Of a DNA stretch of 62,397 bases, positions 25,064-35,604 are shown piece after piece. The position numbers were made by a program, and so were the translations under genes. The notes under the pieces were generated by a model. The model did not search any database. It was not told where the DNA came from and saw nothing but the letters and a program-made list of their open reading frames with translations. The stretch's first letter is position 1; every line of letters starts with the position of its first letter. This DNA comes from a virus: the IMG/VR virus record IMGVR_UViG_3300044640_001993, positions 1 through 62,397 of that record. One strand, written 5' to 3'.

Positions 25064-26092
25064 ATGGGTAATTTTATAGAATTAAAGGAAAATAATGGCT
25101 GGGGGTTACAGGTACTTTCTGAGGCAAGCAAGAGGTACTTAAAAGTGCCTATTGCTGTTCTTGGACAGTGGCAGCATCCTGAATATGGCTCTGTGCAGTT
25201 CAATCAAAAAGACTTTGACAATATGCTTCAGAACTGGAGTGAGAATATTGCTGGATACGAGCCTCCTTTATTCCTTGGTCATCCTAATAATGACACTACA
25301 ACTGAAGGTGCTCCATCTGTAGGATTTCTAGAAAAGCTATATCAAGAGGATAGGACTTTATTTGGGTTATTTGACCCTGTAGATGATCAAGTTTTCAATG
25401 ATGTAGATAAAGGAGCTTACAGATACTCTAGTGCAGAAGTGTATAGAAACGCTTTTAGCAAAACAACTGCCGAGCCTGTGGGAACTCTACTTAGAGGGGC
25501 GGCCTTAACAAACAGACCCTACCTGACTGGTATGCCTAGAGTAGAGACTATTCATCAACAGTTCTCTGAGCAGCCTTTAAACAACGTTACCTTTCTATTT
25601 CCCCTAACTACTGAAATTATGACTACCGAATCTATCACTTCTTCAGAAGCAACAGCAGTTGTTGCTTCCAACGACCAGTACCAAAAGCTATCTGAGAAGG
25701 TTGTTGACTTAACGATTCTTGTTGAAGGCTTACAGACTAAGCTGACCTTGGCAGAGCAAAAGTTAAGCGAAAATGCTGCTCTTTTAGAAAAGCAAGAAAA
25801 AGCTGCTTTTATTGCCAGACTCAATGCCTTAAATGTTAATGCTGACACCAAGCAGATTTTCTCAGAAATGATTACTGATGGTTATCTATCTGGTGCTGCG
25901 TTAGCAGCTAAGTTTGAGAAGTTGGAAAACCAGTCTAGTGAAAATGTTCAAAGCTTCTCTGAGCCTAAAGGTTCTGTAACTCCACAACCGATGGAAGAAG
26001 AAATTGTTAACCCTTACCAAAAGGTAATTGAGCAACACGCCCAAGTTCTTTCTGAGCGTAAACGCCAAGCTCAAGCCCAACGTTTTGTGTAA
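25064..26092 (+). CDS. Prohead protease/scaffold, Mu gpI-like
   Basis: This 342-residue protein has an N-terminal domain with the features of Mu I-like capsid maturation proteases (PLFLGHPNNDTTTEGAPSVGFLE, then GAYRYSSAEVYRN and LRGAALTNRPYLTG), followed by a long coiled coil (about residues 205-260) and a basic C-terminus typical of an internal scaffold. The protease cleaves itself and other head proteins after prohead assembly. Its position directly before the major capsid gene supports this. Confidence 0.75.
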   Translation: MGNFIELKENNGWGLQVLSEASKRYLKVPIAVLGQWQHPEYGSVQFNQKDFDNMLQNWSENIAGYEPPLFLGHPNNDTTTEGAPSVGFLEKLYQEDRTLFGLFDPVDDQVFNDVDKGAYRYSSAEVYRNAFSKTTAEPVGTLLRGAALTNRPYLTGMPRVETIHQQFSEQPLNNVTFLFPLTTEIMTTESITSSEATAVVASNDQYQKLSEKVVDLTILVEGLQTKLTLAEQKLSENAALLEKQEKAAFIARLNALNVNADTKQIFSEMITDGYLSGAALAAKFEKLENQSSENVQSFSEPKGSVTPQPMEEEIVNPYQKVIEQHAQVLSERKRQAQAQRFV

Positions 26093-26105
26093 GCTGAGTT
26101 TCTAC
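26090..26105 (+). promoter_or_regulatory. Candidate late promoter motif before the capsid gene
   Basis: TAAGCTGAGTTTCTAC overlaps the stop of the scaffold gene and lies 44 bases before the capsid ATG. It is a weaker match to TAAGYTGGGTWTAGWT. Confidence 0.25.
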
Positions 26106-26133
26106 ATTTAACTTTTAATAGGAAATTATCATA

Positions 26134-27441
26134 ATGACTACCGAATTTCAAGCTGAAGTTTCACCCTATAGGTTTATTGGGGACATTCCTTCTCTAGGCT
26201 CTCTGCAATTAACCATGTTAGCTCGCTCTTTTGAGCAGCTAGAAATCACTCCCCTCTCTGATTTGTTTCCTGACGTAAATATTCAAGAACGGACTATCGT
26301 TGTTGAACAGATTATTGAAGGTCTGGGTATCATGCCAATCGTTAAGTTTGGCGTACCTGGTGGTGGATACATGGAGCCAAACAGAATCCGTTCGTTTGTG
26401 GCTACTCCTGCTGTTGTTCGTGAAGACGATTTTATTGAACAACACTTAATTAACCAATTGCGTAAGCCTGGTACTTTCAACGAAGCCTGGAATCCAAGTG
26501 ATCTCGTTAAAAACCGAGTTCAACAATTGATTAACCGTCACGCGCGGACTAAAGATTTATTCCGAGCTAAAACACTGTTAGGTGGTATTAAGTATTTAGA
26601 CCCTCGCAGTAAGAATAGCATTGACGTTTCTACTAATATTCCTGCTCATAACTTCTTTAGTTATGACGGCTTTTCTACTTCTGTAAGTAGCAATACACAA
26701 ATCTCTGGAACTCCTTACAACGCCGCTAAAGCTTTAATTAATGATAAAGGTCGTCCTGAAGCATTAATGTTTACAAGCACAGATGGTCGAGCTGGTGTAA
26801 GCTGGACTGACCCAAGAGCTGATATCATCCGTTGCTTGCGCTTGATTAAACAGTACCTCTACAAAACCAACAAGAACCGCTTTGATACTTTAGTTATCTC
26901 TTCAGACTTGATGACTATCATCATGGAAAATGAGTACATTAAATCTCTCATGGGTGTTCCTGGTTTAGTAGTCTTGAACCAACCAACCTCTACTGTTGCC
27001 GGAAACGCTAACGTGGCAACTGGTAATGCTCCTGCTACCTTTATCACTATGGGTGTTGGTGGAGATATTACAAGTATTGCTGGCTTAAAAATCCGCGTAA
27101 TGGACGGTTTATACCGTGACCCAGTTACAGGAGAAATTCAAACCTTCTGGCCTTCTAACAAAGTAGCTATTGTAGCTTCTGGTGCTTCTTCTGATCCTAG
27201 TGCACGTTTAGGATTTACCTATCACTGTAGCGGTGAAGCTCCTGATGGTAGTCCTGGTGTTTATATGCGTTCTGATGTGAGCGTGTTGCCAGCTCCTACA
27301 GGTGCTTTAATGCAAATGGGTGATGCTTTCTTACCTGTTGTTACTTATCCACACTGGATTAGTGTTCTAGAAGTTTGTGAACCTGAAGAATTGACAACTA
27401 AGTTTATTCTTCAAGCTAACTTGAACTACGGTACTTTCTAG
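26134..27441 (+). CDS. Major capsid protein, gpE family
   Basis: A 435-residue protein that fits the lambda gpE-type HK97-fold capsid family (Phage_cap_E): LSDLFPDVNIQERTIVVEQ, then GGGYMEPNRIRSFVATPAVVREDDFI and a central FDTLVISSDLM. It forms the icosahedral shell. Codon use is more even than its neighbours, as expected for a highly expressed gene. It follows the protease/scaffold gene and ends just before a short hairpin. Confidence 0.85.
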   Translation: MTTEFQAEVSPYRFIGDIPSLGSLQLTMLARSFEQLEITPLSDLFPDVNIQERTIVVEQIIEGLGIMPIVKFGVPGGGYMEPNRIRSFVATPAVVREDDFIEQHLINQLRKPGTFNEAWNPSDLVKNRVQQLINRHARTKDLFRAKTLLGGIKYLDPRSKNSIDVSTNIPAHNFFSYDGFSTSVSSNTQISGTPYNAAKALINDKGRPEALMFTSTDGRAGVSWTDPRADIIRCLRLIKQYLYKTNKNRFDTLVISSDLMTIIMENEYIKSLMGVPGLVVLNQPTSTVAGNANVATGNAPATFITMGVGGDITSIAGLKIRVMDGLYRDPVTGEIQTFWPSNKVAIVASGASSDPSARLGFTYHCSGEAPDGSPGVYMRSDVSVLPAPTGALMQMGDAFLPVVTYPHWISVLEVCEPEELTTKFILQANLNYGTF

Positions 27442-27451
27442 ACAACTCTAA

Positions 27452-27475
27452 GCTCCTGGTTTTACTACTAGGAGC
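27452..27475 (+). terminator. Possible hairpin after the capsid gene
   Basis: GCTCCT and AGGAGC flank a T-rich 12-base loop 10 bases after the capsid stop. No T-run follows, so it may be a processing or stabilising hairpin rather than a terminator. Confidence 0.35.
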
Positions 27476-27509
27476 CGATTATTCATACTCTATAAAATAA
27501 GAGGGCTTA

Positions 27510-28253
27510 ATGGCAACTCCACTTAACGAACAAGCGACTCCTGGTTTTCGCTATTTAAAAGACTTATTCCCCGCCTCTAGAGGTATGGGTTTAAACTACT
27601 ACCCTTTCAGTTCTATCCAGAATGGTTTAACCCCAGCTTGGACAGCAGCGCCTGGTAACAACACTGTAGCTCAAACTGTTACTATTAGTGCGGGTTCTGC
27701 TTATTTAGACGGTCAGTTGGCTACTTTAGCAGCAAGTGTTAGTGTTACAGTCACTCCTGGTACAGTAGTAAATGGTGAGAACCTCTATCACATTTTCTTA
27801 AATCCAAGTCGGAGATTAGTTCCTACAACTGGTTCTGCTCCCACAACTTTACTTAATGGTGTAGCTGTGGCTGAGGGAGATATGTACGCAATTTGTGATA
27901 GTCGTGAAGACTATTTGATTGCTAATACGTTTTATAAGCGAGTTTCTGGAGTATGGCAGGCTCTTGACCCTTCATTTGAAGCTCCTCCAGTACCTTCACA
28001 AGCTGGTAAGAACAGAACTTGGGGTGGTAACTGTAGTCCTGTAATTGCTCTTGGCAACTTCTCTGTTAATACAATTGAGAAGAAAGCCTACATTGGTACA
28101 AACTACCCTCCTTACACTAATAGCAATTCAATGGCTTTGTTAAGAGACTCGGCTTCCTTGCATATTGCTACTTTAAGTCTGGTTTACAGTAGCAATACTC
28201 TTGTACCTGCAAGCTCTTCTTTGATTGCTATTAACAACTTAACTAATCCGTAG
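27510..28253 (+). CDS. Head-associated structural protein
   Basis: A 247-residue beta-rich protein (Ser/Thr/Asn/Val-rich) beginning MATPLNEQATPGFRYLKDLF, directly after the major capsid gene. Proteins at this locus are often capsid decoration or head fibre proteins; no family could be named. The start is supported by AAGAGGG upstream. Confidence 0.6.
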   Translation: MATPLNEQATPGFRYLKDLFPASRGMGLNYYPFSSIQNGLTPAWTAAPGNNTVAQTVTISAGSAYLDGQLATLAASVSVTVTPGTVVNGENLYHIFLNPSRRLVPTTGSAPTTLLNGVAVAEGDMYAICDSREDYLIANTFYKRVSGVWQALDPSFEAPPVPSQAGKNRTWGGNCSPVIALGNFSVNTIEKKAYIGTNYPPYTNSNSMALLRDSASLHIATLSLVYSSNTLVPASSSLIAINNLTNP

Positions 28254-28254
28254 T

Positions 28255-28872
28255 ATGTCTTACCGCCTTTTTGCTACTAGACCAACCTTAGTTCAACTTG
28301 GTGGGAAACCCAGAATGTTGGGGGCAGGCGATCGCCTCCACCTTTCTGAAGAAGATGCTCAACGCATTCTTCAGTCTCCCGCTGCTAGTTATCTTACAGT
28401 AGTCACTTCTACTGACTCTTCAGAAGCTCCTAATTATGCTAATAGTGGGCAATATGAAGTCTTAGCTGACTTTGCTGAAATGAGAGAAGCTACGCCTACT
28501 TGTCAAGACCCTTTTGAGACTCCAATGCCTGAAAGTGCAAAGATAGACCCGCTAGAAGGTACTTACAACGCTTACGCGGCTGATGGAGAGAAGCTGCTTG
28601 GTACTTTGATTCAATCAAATGAGTCAACTACTATGGAAGAAAGAGTTTCTCCAGAAGAGGCAAAGATAGCAGAATACGAAGAAACTTTAAGATTGGCTTT
28701 ACCCGCTAAAGCCAACTGGAGAAGTATTGTTACTTACTTAGAAACCTTTGAGTTGAGAGAAAACAAACCCACAGACTTTATTATTTACATCAAAGATAAA
28801 TATAAAGGTCTTGCAACAGTTGTTGCTAAATGCAATAGCCTACTAGGTATTACGGAAGACGAGGAACAATAA
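28255..28872 (+). CDS. Hypothetical head-tail connector-region protein
   Basis: A 205-residue protein with a short beta N-terminus (MSYRLFATRPTLVQLGGKPRM) that looks like a small surface domain, a disordered middle and a helical acidic C-terminus. It starts two bases after the previous stop and its stop overlaps the next start (TAATG). Neck or head-completion role by position only. Confidence 0.55.
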   Translation: MSYRLFATRPTLVQLGGKPRMLGAGDRLHLSEEDAQRILQSPAASYLTVVTSTDSSEAPNYANSGQYEVLADFAEMREATPTCQDPFETPMPESAKIDPLEGTYNAYAADGEKLLGTLIQSNESTTMEERVSPEEAKIAEYEETLRLALPAKANWRSIVTYLETFELRENKPTDFIIYIKDKYKGLATVVAKCNSLLGITEDEEQ

Positions 28873-30503
28873 TGTCTACTACGTTAAACTTTGCTGACCG
28901 CTTTAGTTATCCCCAACCAGATGGTATTTCACCAACAGTATCAGCTACAGCGGCAGCAGGTTTAACTGAGGCTCAGATAATAGCTGCTGCACCACAATTA
29001 GTAGACATGGCTGGTATGGTCAGAAGATACTCAGTCTTACTTAGCCGCAGAACAACATTAGAAATATTTAAAATAATAACTTCGGAAGCAGACCCTAGAA
29101 TAGCTCTTATATTAGCTTCGGCTAGAAGAAAGACAGATAATAATTATTTGTTTCAAGGGTTAAACCAAGTAAAGGAAGTAATGTACGCAGACTCAGCGAG
29201 AGAGTTATCTGGCATTACTAATAGAACTCTTTTTAGTGACGGTATTAGAAGGGTTGCGGCTGCTCTTACAGCTTCAGTATTAATAGGGCAGTTAGCACAG
29301 ATTCCAGAGCAAGCTGAACACGCTAATACTATAGAAAAGCAAGCTCTAGCTGATTTAGATAGAGTTTGTACGACTTATGAGTTATCACAGTCTGCTAGTG
29401 ACGCTAATAATAATGATGATAAAGCCGACACTAGTTTTGTGTTTGAAGCAACAGATGTATCTTTGGTAACAGGTGAGCAACTTGCTGTTAGTTGGTATTC
29501 TGTAGGCTTAACTGATGCTTGGGTTAGTTCTGGTAACTATACAACTTCAACATCAGCTTGGCGGGTAGTAGCTGATTTAGCGGAGTCTATTAACTCTTTA
29601 AGTTTAGTGTACGAGTTGGAGTCTTTAGTGGCTGTGGCAAGATTAGCTGGTAGCGTTAGTGAGCTACCAGAAGTTCATACTTTATCTTTCTACCCCAGAA
29701 CTCCTACTAAAGGGGTAATTGCTTTTTCTTTAAGCATAAGAATTGAAAAGAAAGTGTCTGGTATCCCCACAGGAGAAAGCCCTGTAAGATGGGGACTTAC
29801 TTGGAATACTATCTCTAATAAAGTTCTAAACGGCTCTATTCTTATTTTAAAAGATAATAAAAGCTCTTCCTCAACAAGCGAGAAGCACGTTGCGCCTACA
29901 GTTCTCTATATAAGAAACAAAATAACTTATGATGCGATCGCTCCGGTTCCTGCAGCTAATTCTAAACTAAAATTTAGAACTCAGTTCTGGACTCCTCAAG
30001 ATGTACCTACGTCAGACTTCACAGAAATTACTATAGCTAGAGTTATCAAAACTGACCTTATCGAGCAGCAAGAAGCTGACAGATTAAGGTTTTCTCAAAT
30101 AGCCGCAGCTTTACTACAAGCTGTCTCTATAAAAAGAAATAACAGCGGGTTGACTGGAGCAATCATTCGTAATGACCCTTTATCAATTATCACTCCTGTA
30201 GCGGGTGTAGAGTTAATAGCTTGGACATTATCTAGGTTTAATACTCATGTAGTCTTAGACATACTAGAAATGCCTTCAGATATAGAAATTGCCACTGGGA
30301 ATTTAGTCTCACCGCACACTCTATTTAGTAGTAACCCTAAGTCTATAAGAACTGAATGTACCGTCCTTGGTGGTTCATCTTTACTCAATACTGGAGGGCT
30401 AGGGTCTACACAGCCTCTATTGTCAAAAAGTTCTAAAAAGAGCTTAACTCTCCAGAAAATAAACGATGAGGTAAGTATGTTAGATCAAAGGACGTGGATT
30501 TAA
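28872..30503 (+). CDS. Hypothetical neck/tail structural protein
   Basis: A 543-residue protein of unrecognised family. The N-terminal 180 residues are helical (MAGMVRRYSVLLSRRTTLEIFKII...), followed by a long beta-rich region (WYSVGLTDAWVSS, TLSFYPRTPTKGVIAFSLSIRIEKK) and a mixed C-terminus. It is coupled to both neighbours by TAATG overlaps, so it belongs to the head-neck operon. Confidence 0.6.
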   Translation: MSTTLNFADRFSYPQPDGISPTVSATAAAGLTEAQIIAAAPQLVDMAGMVRRYSVLLSRRTTLEIFKIITSEADPRIALILASARRKTDNNYLFQGLNQVKEVMYADSARELSGITNRTLFSDGIRRVAAALTASVLIGQLAQIPEQAEHANTIEKQALADLDRVCTTYELSQSASDANNNDDKADTSFVFEATDVSLVTGEQLAVSWYSVGLTDAWVSSGNYTTSTSAWRVVADLAESINSLSLVYELESLVAVARLAGSVSELPEVHTLSFYPRTPTKGVIAFSLSIRIEKKVSGIPTGESPVRWGLTWNTISNKVLNGSILILKDNKSSSSTSEKHVAPTVLYIRNKITYDAIAPVPAANSKLKFRTQFWTPQDVPTSDFTEITIARVIKTDLIEQQEADRLRFSQIAAALLQAVSIKRNNSGLTGAIIRNDPLSIITPVAGVELIAWTLSRFNTHVVLDILEMPSDIEIATGNLVSPHTLFSSNPKSIRTECTVLGGSSLLNTGGLGSTQPLLSKSSKKSLTLQKINDEVSMLDQRTWI

Positions 30504-31459
30504 TGGATTACTTGTATCCAACTCATGACCAAGCCGTTTTAGCTCTACTAAACGCTATTCTCACCCACCATGAAGTTCAAAATAGTTATATTTACTATCC
30601 AGTAATTCTTGGAGAGATACCCCAAACAGAGCCTATTAGATTTACTAGTGCTAGAGACTTTGGTGGTATGGAGCTTATAGAGTCTGGTCTGACCTTGGCT
30701 GTATATCCCTTACATGGTGGTTTTGACCAAAAGAGTGCAGCCTTTTCGGCAAGAGAAAGAAAGTCTGTAAAATATGAAGATAAATACTTAGGAAGAGCAG
30801 GAGACACTAACTATGGGGTTCACTCTACTTTTTCCTTTGTAGTTCAATTATTTTATAGAGACGCATCCTTAAACGCGCCAGTAGCAATTACCAGTGATGT
30901 TCTAACTGACGAGTCTGGAGATAACTTTTATCCTTTAACTATTAGCCCAGCTCGGCGGGTTCAGTATAAAGATAGTAGGTTGCCAGCAGACGTTACTACT
31001 TTAGAGGAGCTACTTGATAATGAACAAGCTGTTATAGAAGAGTCAACAGTGGGCAACAATGTTTCCTTAACTGTGTTTACCTTACCCGCAGAAAGAATAC
31101 TTCGCAGTTGGATGAGTCTGCTGGTAAAAGTCATTAGGTCTCTTACTGTATTAAGACCTTTTTGCATCAAAAACCCAACAGTAGAATACGTTGATTATCC
31201 TACTTCTAACTGGCTCAGAGACAGCTCTAACTTAGTCTTTCATACTTCTTACCTTATTGTTAGCTATGACTGTATAGAGCCTGCTGGTAGTGGGGAGTTT
31301 ACTTTTCCCTACCCTCCTAATCCTGACCCTAATCCTGACCCAGATATTTACTTGTTTCCAGCCCCTTCTAAAATTAAACTGGAGACAGAGACTACTCTTA
31401 ATAACTTAACTACTGTAGACACTGACCTTCTCAAACTCAAAGACTCTACTGACTCCTAA
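30503..31459 (+). CDS. Putative neck/tail-completion protein
   Basis: A 318-residue protein whose central part (FGGMELIESGLTLAVYPLHGG, then GVHSTFSFVVQLFYRD) recalls tail terminator or neck proteins that describe a beta sheet against a helix, though not convincingly. The start at 30503 is fixed by a TAATG overlap. The C-terminus has a Pro/Asn/Asp repeat (NPDPNPDPD), a flexible linker. A candidate promoter motif follows it. Confidence 0.5.
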   Translation: MDYLYPTHDQAVLALLNAILTHHEVQNSYIYYPVILGEIPQTEPIRFTSARDFGGMELIESGLTLAVYPLHGGFDQKSAAFSARERKSVKYEDKYLGRAGDTNYGVHSTFSFVVQLFYRDASLNAPVAITSDVLTDESGDNFYPLTISPARRVQYKDSRLPADVTTLEELLDNEQAVIEESTVGNNVSLTVFTLPAERILRSWMSLLVKVIRSLTVLRPFCIKNPTVEYVDYPTSNWLRDSSNLVFHTSYLIVSYDCIEPAGSGEFTFPYPPNPDPNPDPDIYLFPAPSKIKLETETTLNNLTTVDTDLLKLKDSTDS

Positions 31460-31487
31460 ACTTAGAACACAAGACATAAATAAAGAC

Positions 31488-31503
31488 TAAGTTGGGATTA
31501 GCT
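31488..31503 (+). promoter_or_regulatory. Candidate late promoter motif before the fibre operon
   Basis: TAAGTTGGGATTAGCT lies 64 bases upstream of the probable fibre start at 31552, and matches the sheath-upstream element at 14 of 16 positions. Confidence 0.45.
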
Positions 31504-31551
31504 AAGTTTATTAACTTATATTGTTTTTTTAATTATATGGAAGATTTAAAG

Positions 31552-34500
31552 ATGTCGCAGTTTGGTGAGGTTATTAGTATCCTCCCAGAAGACAAAATAC
31601 CGCTTGTAAGAGAAGCCGACGGTAGCTTCAGTAATCATAAGATCAAGTTTGAAAACCTAGTTACTAGTTTTAAATACACCAACCGCATTTACGTTTCTCC
31701 ACAAGGTTCTGATAATAATGACGGTAGAAGCCCTGAGACAGCTTTAAGAACCATCAAGGCTGCTGCTAGGTTAGCTACTACAACTACGGAGGTAGAGTCA
31801 ATCTATGTGGGAACTGGAGAGTTTATAGAGGACAACCCAATCTATCTGCCACCTGGTACCGCTGTCATTGGTGATAACTTACGCAGGACTATCTTAAAGC
31901 CTTTAAATGAAGGGCGAGACTTCTTTTGGTGGTCTAGTGGATGTTATGTCAACTACTTGGTTTTTCAAGATAACTATTTTGGTGGGGTTGGGAAGCTAGA
32001 TACTTCCAATCAAGTTAACGATAGGGTCTTTCCTGCAACTGGATTAAGTTTTAATTTATTTCCTAATCACACTCTACAAAGGCTGCCAGGGGTTTACAAA
32101 GACGGGGCAGGTTTAATACAGGCTCAACGCAATGACATTATAAACTCTGCTTACTCCTATATGATAGGGCTTAACACAGGATTAGTAATTCCTGGCGGAG
32201 GAGAGGCTACTTGTAAAAGAGATATTGGCTACTTTGTTGATGCAATTTCTAATGACTTAAAAGCTGGTGGTAATGTCAACTCTATTAAAGCTGGAAGGGC
32301 TTATAGAGATACTAACGGTGATTTAATACCTACTATTGCTGGAGAAGTAATACAAACTAAGCAAGCTTTCAATAAAGCTAAAGACCTTTGTAAAACAGCT
32401 ATAATGACTGTTCCAAATAGTTATGGGGCTGTAGACACTTCAAACCCTGGAGCTTGTACCCAAGTTAGTGACACTATTGAAAGTTTAAGTAATTTAATTA
32501 TTAGCTTAATTGACGGTGGGGATACTACTCAATACAACTCTGGGGCTGGTTATGTACTTATTGACCAAGAGTGGATAGAAGTTTTAGACATTCAAAGTAA
32601 TACTGTCACTATTGCAGATACAGGTAAACGTGGCGTAACTAATCCTATTACTGGAAATAATTCTACTCCTGATAAACACATTAACGGAGCCATTGTTTCT
32701 CAGGGGGGTAGAGCTTTCAGGTATGCTGTTGCTTTCCCAGACCAAGATGGTTATTGGGGTAAGGGTAGAATCTCTATTAATGGGTCTACTGTTACAGGGG
32801 TCGGTACAAACTTTACTAAAGAAGCTTTTGTTGGCTGGGCATTAAAAGTAGGAAATGTTTTTTACGAAATTCAATCTATTAACAGTAACACAAGTATTTC
32901 TTTAGTTTCTTCAGTAGCTAGTATATCTAGTAAAGCGTATAAAGTTGTTCCTAAAAAAGAACAAATCTTCTTATCTCCCTACATCCAAAACTGCTCTAAT
33001 ATCTCTGTTCTTGGTAATGCTGTATACGACAGTGCTACGCAGTCTTATGATGCAAACAAAACAAGAGCTGGAGGGATGTTAGTTGACAACCTTCAACTAG
33101 ATAACAAAACTCCTATTCCTTCTAATGTTGCCGACGCTTTTACTCAGATTGCTTTTGGTGGGATTGGTTTTCACCACAAGAATGATGGGTACTCTCAGCT
33201 AGTATCTGTATTCCAAGTATTTGATAGTGTAGGTATTTTATGTGAGTCTGGAGCTTACACTTCTGTCACAAACTCAGCTACTAACTTTGGTAGTGAAGGT
33301 CTAAAGGCTATTGGTTTTAGTAGTAATGCAATACCCTCCTTTAAAAACGGTATTGCTACCAGCATTATAAATCAGACAAAAGTTGGTTTTAATAATAGTC
33401 CAACAAACATTCTTTCTACTGTCTTTGCTTCTGAGAGTGGAGGCTCTAAGACTAAAGCCATAATTACAGTATCTAACGTAGACATTGGTAAGTTTGAAGC
33501 TGGGCAAACTATTACTATTACTGGACACACCTCAACCCCTTCTATCAATGGCGTTGGGCTAATTATAAGTGGGTTAAACTTTAGTGCTAACACTATTGAA
33601 GTAATATTAAACACTGCTTTTCCTAACACTAGAGTTAATGGGGTTGCCACAGGAACTATTACTGTTACTAGCGGTAAACTAGAAACTAAAGTTATTGTCA
33701 GTGGTTTTCTAGAGAATCCCTTACCAAATTACGTTGTTAAGATTACAGGATTAGCTAATCATCCTAGTGGCACAGAGTATGTAGTCAATAATGTTTACCA
33801 GCCGCTAGAGAATGGAGTCTGTGCTTTTACTTTGCAGCAGACTATTCCTACTGAAGTTTTATCTGTACTAGCACCAAATCGTCCGTTAGAGCTAAGAGCG
33901 CCTTCTACAGTTAACAGTTCTTCTCACACTTATGAATATGTGGGTGCAGGAATAAACTATACAGCTTTGCCCATTAATGGTGGACGTACAGACAAGAGTA
34001 AGCAAGCAGTAGAAATAAACTCTGGTAAGTGCTATGTCTCAGCTACAGACCAAGATGGTAATTTTAATGTTGGGAACTACTTTAATGTTGATTTACGAAC
34101 AGGACAAATTACTTTTGCAGGTCAATTAAACCTTGGAGTTATTGATGCTTTAGAACTATTAGCTTCACCAGGTGTACCTATTTATGAGTTTGTCACCTCT
34201 GTAAGAAGTCAGATTAGTGCTAAAAATACTGCGATTGCGACAGAGAAGGGTGTTAGAGATTTTGTAGTAGCCAATTTAGGTTCATTATTCCTAAAAGAAC
34301 CAACTACTTCAGGAGGCACAGGGGCTTCAGCAGGGCAGCTTGTTCAACTTACCTCAGAAGGGGTTATTGACTCTTCAATGGTAAGAATCCCTGCAAGTAG
34401 CGTGTACACTGTTGTAGACCAAGCAGCAAGATTAGTGACTTCTCTTAATGGCATCCCATTAAAAGCAGGTGATTATGTAGTTCAGCTTAATCCTGTGCCT

Positions 34501-35589
34501 GCCACAAAATATATTCTCACAGCTCTTCCAGCGACAAATAGTGCAAATTGGGATGTATTTAGCGTTGATAGTTTTGATGCTTCTGCTATTGTTTCGGGGT
34601 TACTTAGTGCAGCAAGACTTGGAACTGGAACTGCAAATACTAATACCTTTCTTAGTGGCGGAGGAACTTTTGCTCCAGTAGTCCAAAAGTTAAAACCTGC
34701 TACTGACTCTCCAATATTGGTAGGAACTCAAAATAACACTACTCCTGTCTCTAGCGGAGAAGCTGGGTTTTTAGAAATAGATGTTACTAAAACTGCTTAT
34801 GCTTCTGGACAAACTTCTGGCTCATCTAGTTTAGGGGTAGCTAAATTTACTTATGATGATTTTAATATCACTTCAAACGTTGTAAGTATTAAAGACAAAT
34901 TTAAGAGTGCAGCTACACCTTTAAACTTTAACCCTAGCACTGGCGAGTTAACCATTCAATCTGCTTCTACCACACAAACAGGGGCATTAACTTTAACTGA
35001 TTGGAATACTTTTAATAGCAAGGAATCTGCTATTGCTGCTGGAACTACTACACAGTATTGGAGAGGAGATAAAACTTGGCAAACTTTAAACAGTTCAACT
35101 GTAGGTTTAGGTAATGTTGACAACACATCAGATGCTGCTAAACCTGTTTCTACAGCTACCCAAACAGCTTTAAATGGCAAGCTTAGTAGCGTTCCTATTG
35201 CCACAACTACAGTTTTAGGTGGCATCAAAGTTGGTAGCGGGTTAGCTGTTACAGCAGATGGTACTCTTAGCTCTACTGTAACCGGTGGTGTATCTTCTGT
35301 GAATGGTGCTGTAGGGGAGGTAACAATAAGTGCTGCTAGTTTAGGAGTTTATACAACTTCACAAACTGACACTTTACTGAATACAAAACAAAATACTTTA
35401 GGATATATACCGCTAGGAGCTAATAGCAATCTTTCGGATGTTAGTAGTGCCTTTGCAGCACTAAACAATCTGCTTCCTACGCAAACAGGACAAAATGGTA
35501 AATTCCTCATAACAAGTGGATTGGCTCCTAGTTGGGGTTCCGCTGCATCTCTTGACGACGCTTTAATTTATGCACTTACTTTTGGATAA
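31552..35589 (+). CDS. Large tail fibre/tailspike-like protein with beta-helix domain
   Basis: About 1345 residues. After a short N-terminal attachment segment, IYVSPQGSDNNDGRSPETALRTIKAAARLA is the hallmark opening of right-handed beta-helix (DUF1565/pectate-lyase-like) domains, with further strand-rich repeats to about residue 560. Later parts include Ig-like Thr/Ser-rich stretches and a collagen-like GVSSVNGAVGEVTISAASLG near the C-terminus, as in host-recognition fibres. It should bind a host surface polysaccharide or envelope; no catalytic residues can be assigned. Start is uncertain: an ATG at 31537 (MEDLK) is also possible. Confidence 0.75.
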   Translation: MSQFGEVISILPEDKIPLVREADGSFSNHKIKFENLVTSFKYTNRIYVSPQGSDNNDGRSPETALRTIKAAARLATTTTEVESIYVGTGEFIEDNPIYLPPGTAVIGDNLRRTILKPLNEGRDFFWWSSGCYVNYLVFQDNYFGGVGKLDTSNQVNDRVFPATGLSFNLFPNHTLQRLPGVYKDGAGLIQAQRNDIINSAYSYMIGLNTGLVIPGGGEATCKRDIGYFVDAISNDLKAGGNVNSIKAGRAYRDTNGDLIPTIAGEVIQTKQAFNKAKDLCKTAIMTVPNSYGAVDTSNPGACTQVSDTIESLSNLIISLIDGGDTTQYNSGAGYVLIDQEWIEVLDIQSNTVTIADTGKRGVTNPITGNNSTPDKHINGAIVSQGGRAFRYAVAFPDQDGYWGKGRISINGSTVTGVGTNFTKEAFVGWALKVGNVFYEIQSINSNTSISLVSSVASISSKAYKVVPKKEQIFLSPYIQNCSNISVLGNAVYDSATQSYDANKTRAGGMLVDNLQLDNKTPIPSNVADAFTQIAFGGIGFHHKNDGYSQLVSVFQVFDSVGILCESGAYTSVTNSATNFGSEGLKAIGFSSNAIPSFKNGIATSIINQTKVGFNNSPTNILSTVFASESGGSKTKAIITVSNVDIGKFEAGQTITITGHTSTPSINGVGLIISGLNFSANTIEVILNTAFPNTRVNGVATGTITVTSGKLETKVIVSGFLENPLPNYVVKITGLANHPSGTEYVVNNVYQPLENGVCAFTLQQTIPTEVLSVLAPNRPLELRAPSTVNSSSHTYEYVGAGINYTALPINGGRTDKSKQAVEINSGKCYVSATDQDGNFNVGNYFNVDLRTGQITFAGQLNLGVIDALELLASPGVPIYEFVTSVRSQISAKNTAIATEKGVRDFVVANLGSLFLKEPTTSGGTGASAGQLVQLTSEGVIDSSMVRIPASSVYTVVDQAARLVTSLNGIPLKAGDYVVQLNPVPATKYILTALPATNSANWDVFSVDSFDASAIVSGLLSAARLGTGTANTNTFLSGGGTFAPVVQKLKPATDSPILVGTQNNTTPVSSGEAGFLEIDVTKTAYASGQTSGSSSLGVAKFTYDDFNITSNVVSIKDKFKSAATPLNFNPSTGELTIQSASTTQTGALTLTDWNTFNSKESAIAAGTTTQYWRGDKTWQTLNSSTVGLGNVDNTSDAAKPVSTATQTALNGKLSSVPIATTTVLGGIKVGSGLAVTADGTLSSTVTGGVSSVNGAVGEVTISAASLGVYTTSQTDTLLNTKQNTLGYIPLGANSNLSDVSSAFAALNNLLPTQTGQNGKFLITSGLAPSWGSAASLDDALIYALTFG

Positions 35590-35604
35590 TTAGGATAAAA
35601 AACC

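Noticed and set aside
33301-35228. Minus-strand open frames inside the large fibre gene
   Set aside because: They are antisense to Thr/Ser/Val-rich sequence, lack start signals and no neighbour is organised with them.
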